Part shown: positions 1 to 10,251 of the stretch, piece by piece
Layout of the letters: the number at the start of each line of letters is the position of its first letter
Position numbering within the stretch: the first letter of the stretch is position 1
Origin: Fusarium oxysporum f. sp. lycopersici 4287
Taxonomy: Eukaryota; Ascomycota; Sordariomycetes; Hypocreales; Nectriaceae
Assembly (NCBI RefSeq): GCF_000149955.1
Contig: NC_030987.1
Location: forward strand, 404,003-468,002
DNA: 64,000 nt
Reading direction: 5' to 3'
Made by a program: the position numbers and the translations under genes
The notes under the pieces: generated by a model
Told to the model about the DNA's origin: nothing
The model's database searches: none
What the model saw: the letters and a program-made list of their open reading frames with translations, nothing else

Positions 1-3000
1 TGTCGCTGATGACGGGGATGTACTGGATGGGGAAGAGGGTGACAAAACCGAGCATGATGGCCCAGAAGAGGAACTGGTTGCGCCAGACATCGTGCATCCA
101 CTGGGTGAAGTAGAGCTTGGAGCCAGGCTGCATGCGGAAGAAAGATCGTCGCTTGTCAATCATCTCCCAGGCGAGGAAGAGGGAGAACCAGGTGAGACAA
201 GCAAAGGTGGTAGCACGGGCCTTGAAGACGGTCTCACAACTATCGCTGTAGTTATCGTTACAGTCCTCACCGAGCTCACCATTTCCGAAGGCATACAGAC
301 GGAGGACAAAGGCGCTGAGGCAGAGAGCAGCAATCCAAAGGCCGTAGACAACCATGTCGATGATGAACTCGAAGGAGAAGACGCCAGTCTTGAGAGAAAT
401 CGGGGGTCGGCGAAGGATACCAGCGACAGCGCGCTCGAAACCGAGACCCATGTCGGGAAGACCAGAAGTCATCATGATGATCCACATGATCTGGACGGGA
501 GCGATAGGGAAGACGGAGAGACCCGTCTTGTCCTTGAAGACGAGACCGACAAGAAGGACGACGGCTTGGGCGACGTTGGTGGCGAGCACGTGGAGGATGA
601 ACTTCTGGATGTTGTCGAAGATACGGCGACCTTCCTCGATGGCGGCGACGATGGAGGCGAAGTTGTCGTCGCTGAGAACGATATCGGATGCATCCTTTGC
701 GACGTCGGAACCGGCTTGACCCATGGCAATACCAACATCGGCACGGCGGAGAGAGGGAGAGTCGTTAACACCATCACCAGTCTATTTGGGTTAGTATAAA
801 TTGTGAGAACTTGGAGGAGTAGCCACATACCATAGCACAGAACTTGTCTCGGCGGTGCAGAGCTTCAATCATGCGGACCTTGGTCTGAGGAGCACATCGG
901 GCAATAACAAGAGGGAGGAAAGGAAGCTGGTCGACTTCATCGTCGGTAAGACCATCAAAAGTAGTAGCAGTCATGACCATAGTAGCAGCAGTGTCCTCGG
1001 CAACGAGATCCATACGGGTAGGCAGGATACCGACCTCAATGGCAATGGCCTTAGCGGTCTCGGGATGATCACCAGTAAGCATGTGGACGGAAATACCAGC
1101 CTCGTGACACTCTCGGACAGCGGGAGCAGACTCAGGACGGGGAGGATCATAAAGACCAACAAGACCACGGAAGACGAGATCACACTCAACAGTGGTGCGG
1201 TCAATCTCATCACCCTTCTTCATGTCGACGTTGTAGGGCTTAGAAGCAAGAGCGAGGACACGGAGACCCATTCCAGCGAAAGACTCCATGTTACGGAGGA
1301 TCTGCTCACGGAACTCATCGGTGATGGGGACTTGCTCCTCGTTATCCTCAGGGCAGTATGTAGCACAGGCACCAATGACACGCTCGACAGCACCCTTGGT
1401 GAAAGCGAAGAGTTGTCTGGTTCGGTTATCCTTCATGATGACGGACATGCGCTTGACATCAGAGTCGAAGGGAAGCTCGGCGATCTCACTGTACTGGTTG
1501 GCGGCGTCGTGGCTGGTAAGGCGGAGACGGTTCCAGTCGAAACGAGAGGCGAGGACCTGAATGGCAATCTCGGTAGGGTCACCGCGGGCGTGCCATTCAC
1601 CGTTCTTCTCGTTGACGGTGGCAAGGTTGGCGAGAGAAGCGACTTCGAGGAACTTGACGAGAGAGGACTTGGACTGGTTGAGGAGCTCGCTGATGGGAGA
1701 AACAGAGCCGCATTCATCACCGCCCTGCTTAAGAGGAAGCTCATGGGGCTGGCTGCGAGACCAGCGCATGTCACCAATGGTAGGGTTGAAAGGCTCAGTG
1801 GTGTTCTCGATGAGATAGGTTCCCTTTCCAGGAGTCCAGGCTCCACGGGCAACCATCTTACCTTGGGTGAGAGTACCAGTCTTGTCAGAGCAAATATCGG
1901 TAACAGCACCAAGAGCCTCAAGAGACTTGAGGTTACGAACAATAACGTTTCGCTCAACCATGCGCTTGGTACCAGCAGCCATGGTGATAGTCAAGACGAC
2001 GACCAAACTAGCGGGAATCATAGACAGACCAGTAGCAACGGCGTAGATAATAACCTGTTGGGAAGCATCGAAGTCGTTGGCAGCAAGGACGATAATGGCA
2101 CAGATGACAGCAGTACCGAAGAGGTAGATTGCCAGACGGGAGAGCTTCTTCTGGAGAGGTGTGCCGACGTTGACACCGAGGAAGCGACCAACAGCGTCGG
2201 TGAGGGTGAGAGTGTAGGCTTCGAGATATCGGTGAGGCTTGGCGGAACCATCAGCCTTGCGCTTCACGGGGCGGACCTTGCTGTCCTTCTTTCGGAGGGC
2301 AGCAGCGATAGCACCGATTTCGGTGCTGGTGCCGGTAGCGAAGACGATACCCTTGGCACGACCCTTTGTGACGGTGGAAGAGCTGTAGGCGACGTTGATA
2401 CGGTCGCCGGGTCCGGTGTTGTCTTCGAAGACTTCATCCTCGTTCTTTCGAACGGGGAGAGACTTGCCAGTCAACATGGCCTCATCAGTCTCGAAGTTAA
2501 CGGCCTCAATAAGTCTGCACCAATTAGTAAAAAGCCCAGTGTAAGTGTCAAGCATGGGTACTCACCGAATATCAGCAGGGATCGTATCTCCGGTCTTGAT
2601 TTCCACAAGATCACCGGGAACGACCTCAACTGAGGGAACTACCTTGGAGTCTCCATCGCGCACAACACTAGCAGTGGGAGAAGACATGGACCGCAGAGAG
2701 TCCATGGTCTTCTCGGCAGAGTACTCCTGGAAGAAACCGACGGTGACATTGAGACCAATAATGAAGGCGACGACACCACCCTCAATCCATGACTTGATAC
2801 CGAAAGAAACAGCCATGGCAAGAATAAGCACCTTGGCAGACGTCAGTAATCATCAACATAGCGCGGGCAGGGGTGTTCATGTGGTGTGAGCAGGTGGGTT
2901 AGGGAAAAAACGACGGGCTGCCTAATCAGGTAATATGCAGTCGGGAGGCGAAAAAAAATAGTTCAGCCATCGAGATATGCTTAAAGCATAAATTTTCGAG

Positions 3001-3294
3001 TGTGTGGGGGCTAAGAGGGGGGAACTGGACTGGTTTTGAACTCACCAGCGTCATGGCGTTAGCGACCTGAGCGATGATGATCTTGAGAGGCTGAACGCCA
3101 TCAGCTTCGCCGAGATCATTGTTGCCAAACTTTTCATGTCGTTGTTTGGCCTCGGCCTCGGTAAGACCGCTGAGAGTATCAGTCTTGAGCTCCTCGACAA
3201 CCTGGTTGAAAGTCAAGGCGTGAGCGGGACGGCTCATGGGCTCGTTGCTCTGACCAGAGACATGGTTGTCGACGGAGTCGTCCTTCTTAGCCAT
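1..3294 (-). CDS. ena1: ENA-type (P-type IID) Na+/K+-efflux ATPase, 3' end outside window
   Basis: Plasma-membrane ATPase that exports Na+ (or K+) for salt and alkaline-pH tolerance. Four exons are visible: 3294-3046, 2831-2566, 2514-831 and 781 to beyond base 1, all with GT-AG borders and matching phases, giving about 993 residues. The usual length is about 1,050-1,100, so only the C-terminal tail is missing. Landmarks are the N-terminal cation-ATPase domain, the phosphorylation motif DKTGT (Asp about 382), the GDPTE nucleotide-domain motif, the hinge motif TGDGVNDSP (about 734-742) and C-terminal membrane helices in the last exon. The fungal type IID assignment rests on strong resemblance to yeast Ena1 across these blocks. 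One oddity is that the actuator-domain motif normally read as TGES is TGKS here (Lys about 189). The 214-nt first intron is long for this region. The gene has a very long upstream region, as expected for a stress-regulated gene. Confidence 0.95.
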
Positions 3295-6200
3295 GGTGTA
3301 AGTCGAAGCTAGCGGGTCGCCAGCGTAGTTGCTTGTTGTTATATATCTCGACTCGGTACTGGCTTAGAACGTATACATGAGTAAAAGACCCTTAAGCCTA
3401 TGTCTGGGGATTCCTGTAAGATTATTTGCAGGAAGCCTTTCGTCTGGCGTCGGAGGGTTGTTGGAGATCTAAGTGAAGAGATCCTTGGGGAGAGGAAGAG
3501 AGGAACAAGAATTGATCGTGCGGGGAGATGGGGAAGGTCTTATAGACGTCTGTCCCATCTTCGACGACAGAGACAAGAGGCAGAGCAGTCAATGCTTATC
3601 TCGCCAGAGTCTTGGCTCAAGTCACTATCTGGGTTGAGAGTTGATTTCACTTCTCCAGCGGACCCCACATCGCCAAGAGCATTACCCAATTTTTCCTTCT
3701 CTGCGTTACTGTTTCTCTGTTCCAAAGGCGGGGAGGCATTGGGATTGGGCATTCTGAACAGGTCTTGGCGATGATACGAAACCTTGGTTTGTTGTTGTGT
3801 TGTGTTGAGAGTAGTAAGAGACTCTTAGAGTATACGCCCCTGGCCTTGCCCGAGAGTCCACTCCGCCCCGGAGGGGTCCCACTGCTGAGGTTCTCTGGGG
3901 TTGATTGGTGAGACGCCCACACAGCGCCGTTCTGTACGGTGGTTCAAGAGGCTGTTCGCCGTCGGCACGTCATTTGGAGACTTTGCAGCACTGGCTACCA
4001 AGCATCCTGTGACGCGGCGTGGCGGGCTCGGCATCAATTGGCCTTATGATGAGAGGCTTCTCGGGCTGCATGATGGCCTGTCCACTGGAATCTCTCCCAG
4101 TCTCGGTGGGCATCAGGATTTGCAGGCAACGGACAGTACTAGTGTGCCCGTAGAATACCCTTGCAAGAGTCCACAAAATAGCGCTATTGTACAGATATCG
4201 TCAGGTCTGTCTGGGATTTGCAATGTCTCAGCCTTGTTTGAAGCCTTGCTCAGTGTCACCTGATGATGTGGAGACTCTTGTAAGGCTTTCAGGGTACCTC
4301 TTCAGTGCCGTCACCGATGGTGGATACATTACAGAGTTGAATCAATGGTGTGTGTCATGGGCGAAAAAAAAAAGAGGGGGAGGGGGGTATACTTAGGTAG
4401 GTTCTGGGAGCACACTCGTCTAACGTCGGTTCTAGGGGCCATATGCACTGAAAATGCAGTGAACTGAACTTGGTTGCAGTATGTGGTCTGCTTCGGTGGT
4501 ATTATCTTCTCGACAAGGAAGGATCAGTATTGGCATTTTCTGGGCATACATAATTTCTGCTCGCCAAGTCGTCACGTCATTGGGTCGTGGGCAATCATCA
4601 CCGTCAACCTGAACTCCGTTTTATTGCTTTGTTCTTCTGGCCTGTTTTTCTATCTGCACGTTGGGTGATGTCGTAGTTGTAAGTCTGTAGGCATCAATCA
4701 AGTTCATTTGAGAGGCAAAACTTCACATCTCACCTGCGACAGAAAAGAAACGGGGCCGGGTATGAGCCGATTGTTGTTCTTTCAGCTTGCATTGTTACGG
4801 CCCGGGTTTACATCCCAAACATCACGGAGGTCCGAGACTGTCACGGCACGGAGTTATTAATCCACCTTCTGAAGCTGCCCGTTGTGTTACTGGTCAGTCT
4901 CGTGACTTGGAACCGTGGAGATCTTGGGGTTCAAGATCAGATCTTGAGATATGTTTGGCTGAGGAGACGGGCTGCTCAACGCGTTACGCAACTTTGCTTA
5001 GCTTATCCCTTTTCAGAAAACTCCTTCGCAAATCTTCGCCAAGGATGAGGTGCAGGCACTGCCACCCTTGGCAGAGGACTTGATGGTGTTAGTCACGGAC
5101 TCTTATCTTTGCCCAGAGTCTGGAGGACGCCTTAGCTAGCCCAAGTACCTTGATGTTTACCGTTTCCAGATAAACAGGGGCTCGAGATGCGTGGTGCTAG
5201 TGCACTAACGGTAACGACATCATCTTGGTGACATTTGCCACTGCGCTTATCTCTCAGCTGTCAAGCCAGTATTTACTACGTGACCAGCTTCCACTGCTTC
5301 TAGAAGCCATCCCGGCATGCGAGTACATGGTACGTAATCAGTCCTCCACCAGATCAGCCAGGATTCTCCTCCAACGTGACAATAAGCTTAAATCATCGGC
5401 ATCTTATTGAACTCGGATCCACTAATCTTGGTGCACAATCTCCTTCAGAAATCTCTGCGCTATTCCTTTTAGCCTCATTCCAACAGCGCGTCGAGTGACG
5501 AATGAGATGTCCTAGAGTCTGCGCGTTGCATTGCGATTACATACAATTTCTCGAACAGATACAATGCCAATTCTCTACGACTCACGCGCATACATACACT
5601 AGCCTCCCTTGTCTCCGTTTACTTACTAATGGATCCATTCGAGGAAGGCCGTAAAATAGACGGTAAAGAACATAGCCGTCGATCACTGCCTCTCGCAGCT
5701 CAAAAGAGACGCCGGACGCGGAGACGCTGACGCCTGACTATAGTGAACTACCAAGGCGGGAACGAGAGAAGCGCCGTATGCCGCAGCAAGACGGGGAATT
5801 AGGATTCTCTCGATCCACTCTAGACGACACTTTGTCCTCACAGAAACGGGGCGCTTATGCCTAGCACAACCATGCGCGTCTCTAACAGGCCACTGCGAGG
5901 CTCCCATGGGAAGAAAATAAACGGGGTCACTCACTCTCCTCCTGCCATTGGATCCGTTGCCTCCGGATGTTGTCTCGGGGCGGACACAGCGGGGCGTCAA
6001 CCTCCCCACGGAGGTGCCCCGGTCTCCAGATGGGAGCCTCTCTGTGGCGGAGATGTTGTCTTCTTTCTTTTCTCCTGAGAGGGGGGATTTAACCCGGATG
6101 TGTCGGTCTCGCAACACTTCGCTGCGGACGTGAGACAATGCGTGGGGGGGTTGCTTTGCTGAGGAATCGCAGCACCATTGACTTCCGTTATGGGGAACAA

Positions 6201-9012
6201 TATACCCGAACTTGTCTATCTCCGTTCGGAAGGAAAAAGTAATTCTGCTGCAGGTCCCAGGACGTGCAGCTTTTTAACTTGCTCACCAACCATTGAGTGG
6301 CTTGTATAGTTGCCGTTATTGCCGTATGATACCTAACTGAACACACTGCAGCTGTTATAAGCCTTGATCTATTAATGGGATCATCTTGGGCAGCCATGAA
6401 CGAACTTCGGCATAAAGATGGTGATGCTCGGTCTTCTTTGTCGCGGGAACGGCGGCCAAAGTGACCAAAAACCTGGGGACCCGGCGCCGGAAGTCTTTGA
6501 GCAGGAATTGGCAGGGTCTTCAGGCACGGACATGAACATCGGCCGGGGAGGTTGCGAATGCCTTGATACACGGCAGATGGGTACGCTCGGGCTTCGGCGA
6601 TCATCTCAACAAATATCGAAGCACCATTCTTGCATTGCGCCTCATCCTCAGAAGCAGTAAGCCGAGCCTCTTTCTTGCGAGCCATTTAGAACCGCGTCTT
6701 CAACAACCGTCTCTGTGAAAAAATAAGATTCATTGTTATCAGCCGCAGGGACTTGGGTCTCACTGTGTCTACCCAAGAACTTGGCGATATGGAACTTGGC
6801 CGAAAAGCTCTCAAATCCACCGGGTGATATACCATCGTACCATAATTCGAAGGACTTTGTCTTGGCTTTTCAAGAGCCCTGGCATAAGCGCCAGATTTCC
6901 CCAGGCTCCCACGATGGCTTGCAAGAACTCTGGGGTGAACCATTCAAGTGATGAGAGCTTCAGCCATGTCGACGCAGCCAAGCCTTCAGGCAATGGGTGC
7001 GGTCTAGGCCTCTAGAATTCAAGGCCTCAAGATGTGCGACGCTCTCGAGCCTCTTTTTTTTTTTTTATTCTCCATGGACGATCCTTGTGGGGGTTACAGA
7101 GAGTGTTTGGTGACGAAAACTGAGCGGATACAGGTGAGATATTGTTCGGGCCTTTTCGGTTGTTTATCTCGCTGGTGCTGCAGGTTGAGATTTAGATCTA
7201 ACTGCTACATGTAGGCGGATCTATACTATCTCCCGTATACTGTCTTTATTTATTACGCGTATCGTGGTGAGTTACAAAGTACGAGGCAGATTTTAAGAAA
7301 CAGCTACAGGGTATGAAGGGTTCAAAGGTTTCCACCCACCATCTTGAACCAGAGATGGATGTCTGAAGCCAAGTCAATACAAAGGCGCCAAGTTGATCAC
7401 CAAAAAGCTTCTCAACACGTGTAGCCACGATACAAGATGTGCTCACAACCATCCCACGATTCCTCTGTGACAATATTTTGCTGCAAGAGGATCAAAACGT
7501 GCATGCTGCAGGAAGAGCAAAAAGGAAAGGGAACACGAGAACAAAACGGCAGCGGAAAAACGGACACACGCCCCCCTTCAGTACAGTTCAGTAATGGAGC
7601 GGAACGGTCGGCGGCCCCACAAGCGTCTCATTGCCAAGGCGAGCGGTGTTTGGGTGAGGCAGGGGTATCATGGGGCGGCGGAGTGGGGAGTGGGCTTGGG
7701 CGGAGCCACTCGTAGCGAAGAGGTTCACAGAGGAGGACACGTGCCCTCCGCTGAAGGACCCCGGAGCGGAGGGCGTTGCATCAGAGAATTTTGAAGACAG
7801 TTTGGTCTGGGGGAGGAGGGAGGAGGAGGGAGGAGGAGGTTGGGACAACTTCAGTTCGTGGGGACATGTCACTCCTGCTTGACATTGTCCATTTCATTAC
7901 TTAACTCCCCGCGTCGTGCTTCTCGCCAAGTCCATCTTAGAGCGAAGAAGCATTTGACAAGAGCCTTGGCTTGAGACAGGTCGTAATACGACAGCCATCC
8001 GCGGACCAAGTAGTCGGTTATAACACAGACAAAAAGCAAAGACAAAGCCGACTGTCCGGTTCACGCCGAAGAAAGTGAGCAGATATTCGAGTCTCGGTTG
8101 TAATATCTGTTCATTGCGAAGAGGCGAGATTATTTTGGACTTTGGTTGAACTTGGCGATAGCACGACGTCACCGTCTTACAGCCCGCAACTACATGTCCG
8201 AAGACACAGTGGAAGAACGCAGTCAGAATCCTGCTAAGCGATCGATGATGACCTCGGATCACAGAATCATCGACCGGATAGAAGGGACATGCAGGCTTGC
8301 AACCAGGGCCTCAATAAACGCTCATTATGACAAGAATGCCAAGAGCGACAAGACTTTTTTTCTGTGGCACACCATGCTTTGCTTGAGTCGATGAGCATCG
8401 TTGGAGGCGAAAACGCCCAGGCCGCCAAGGGAAAGCAATCAGACCCAACCAAACGACCCCAAACGAGAGACCGAAGGTTCAAATATTTTCGTGTTAATCC
8501 TTGCTCGAGGAAGTGTCAACGTGCAGGATTTCTCGTTCAGCCTGATCGACAGCCACCATCTTGACTCTACTCGCCAATGGCCTTTCGTGAGAGATACAGA
8601 ATAATACGCACGCGACCATATTCAGAAAAGAGAACATCTCTTGGATGCACGAGGGGGAGATAAAGGGCCCCTCCCCCGCCTGAGGGATCCCTTGGCGCTC
8701 AACTCAACCTAACTCTGTCTCCCCAACCGTCGAGTTTAATGCATCCGGGAGGCGGTCCCGGTTGTTGTTACTATTACCTATCGGACAAGGGTGAGCGAGC
8801 TAATCTTGACAATTAGAAACTCTGTTTATTAGTTATCGCTGTTAAGCTGAAGTTGGGAAAGCTTGGCGTGAACTTCGCTTGACTAAGTGATGCATGGTTG
8901 AGACAATAATGTAGGTTGTGATAACGTTAACGTCGTTAATTAACATAGCTTAGAAACAGTCTCCAAAAACCCAATTCGCCAATCCCCAACACCTTAAACA
9001 CTCTAGGTCTTG
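3295..9012. other. 5.7-kb intergenic region without a recognisable gene
   Basis: Only short open frames on both strands, none resembling a known family and none extendable by plausible splicing. The first kilobase next to the ENA start is the likely ENA promoter. It contains CYTGGC hexamers (PacC core on the reverse strand) at 3611-3616, 3764-3769 and 3839-3844. Other content: a poly-A run near 4366-4375, a poly-T run near 7055-7066, a G-rich purine tract at 7809-7844, and an STRE-like inverted element at 8648-8679. A 165-codon open frame on the minus strand (6188-6685) is the longest, but it has no recognisable domain and I do not call it a gene. Confidence 0.6.
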
Positions 9013-9426
9013 TTAGACCTTGGCCATATGATGAAGACAGCACTTCCAATCACCTCCAGGTCCCTGCCTGAAGACGCTATGACACCAAGCCTCCGTCGCC
9101 AACATCTCTCCATTCTGGAGCTTCCACGCAGTGACGCGGTAGTTGAGCGCTGAAGCCATGAGGTCGATCTCTACGAACTCAGGCTCGTCGTGGATCTTGT
9201 ATGCCGTCCATGGCTCGTAGCCGTCCTCCATGTATTCATCCAGAGAGGGCTCGGTGCGGGGTGAGTACACCTTTTGGTCTGGTTCGCAGAGGACGGCGTC
9301 CTTGGTGATGTATTTGCGCATGATCTCTGGCTTTTCGGATGTTAGGGCGCGCCAGAGAAGGGCGGAGGCGTCGAGGGTGCCCTCTTTGTTGCGGTACTTG
9401 ATTGTTCCCTTCTTTGGTTCGCCCAT
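9013..9426 (-). CDS. SnoaL/NTF2-like small protein (DUF4440-type)
   Basis: Single-exon frame of 137 codons with no signal peptide or membrane segment, so probably cytosolic. The layout fits the cone-shaped NTF2-like/SnoaL fold: an N-terminal helix containing ALLWRALTSEKPEIMRKY, a central sheet region with acidic residues, and a C-terminal strand pair ending in GDWKCCLHHMAKV, the W-x-C/L-x-H-x-S/A pattern common in DUF4440-like proteins. Such proteins may be small enzymes (isomerases, dehydratases, cyclases) or ligand binders, and the sequence does not say which. The start at 9426 is the first ATG in frame and gives a full-length domain. It stands alone between a large gene-poor region and the 919-aa gene. 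The fold assignment is inference from pattern, not from a search. Confidence 0.75.
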   Translation of the reverse strand: MGEPKKGTIKYRNKEGTLDASALLWRALTSEKPEIMRKYITKDAVLCEPDQKVYSPRTEPSLDEYMEDGYEPWTAYKIHDEPEFVEIDLMASALNYRVTAWKLQNGEMLATEAWCHSVFRQGPGGDWKCCLHHMAKV

Positions 9427-10251
9427 TTTGATGGTGGTGGTTTAGTGAGAGGTTGTAGTTTGGTGAGAGATTTTGTGATAAGGTGAGTTGGTTGAGATAA
9501 GATTCACAGTTGACGAAGACGAAGATGATGAGAGTGAGTGATATGAGGATTCCCCCTCTTGAATTGACGTAGATATTGGTATTTCTTGAATCTGCATCTT
9601 CAAAAACCTGGCATCGTCGGATCCCTGCTTATCCTGACGTCACAGCCGCGCAAACCCTCCAAGCAGGATATTCCCGACATCCAATTGCAAGAAACTCTGC
9701 ATTACAGCAACAGGTTATTCAATTCTATTTCACATGCTCTATTCTTGCTTTTTTGTCGTTTCTAGAAGATTGTCTCACCTCATGCCCGTCATCGCACTGC
9801 AGTCTTGGCGTTGAGAACAGACACCACCACGTTTCTCTGCCATTCGATATCGTGATTTACAGTCTATTCTTGGACGGGAAGGTGTTCGCTTTCAACAAAT
9901 TTTAGTTTAACGATAGACTCGTTGCCAAGAAGAGCCTTCAAAAGGCTAGACTTTGGAGAGGGGAAAAGTGGATGTGACGTCAAACAAGGGGTCCAGACAA
10001 GACCCTGTGAGTTTGTTGAATAATAGTTTCTTATATTCATCATGTCGTGACTCGTTACAACTTTCGTCAAAAAACTAAATACAATATTTCCCATGGTTCT
10101 TGTTATAGCCAAGCAACCTGTACACTATTCAGATTAACCGTGTCTTTTTTTCCATCCACGCCGATTCTGTAGTAAACAAGAAAACGAATTGCGTCGTGCA
10201 ATATTTGTCTATAGACAAACAGAAGAAGAAAACGTTCGTCGAGAACATAAC
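9427..10251. other. Intergenic: SnoaL-like gene promoter and 3' region of the 919-aa gene
   Basis: The part just above 9426 is the 5' region of the SnoaL-like gene, purine-rich on the plus strand. The rest should hold the 3' UTR of the 919-aa gene, which ends at 10252. Short frames at 9576-9905 (plus) and 9864-10112 (minus) show no domain. I see no RNA gene or repeat. Confidence 0.5.

Noticed and set aside
855..2633. 592-codon open frame on the plus strand
   Set aside because: Exactly antisense to the ENA ATPase coding exon; its composition is that of a mirrored coding frame and it has no domain.
6188..6685. 165-codon minus-strand frame in the gene desert
   Set aside because: Begins plausibly (MARKKEARLTASEDEA) but has no domain, no splice partners and overlaps open frames on the other strand; not enough to call a gene.
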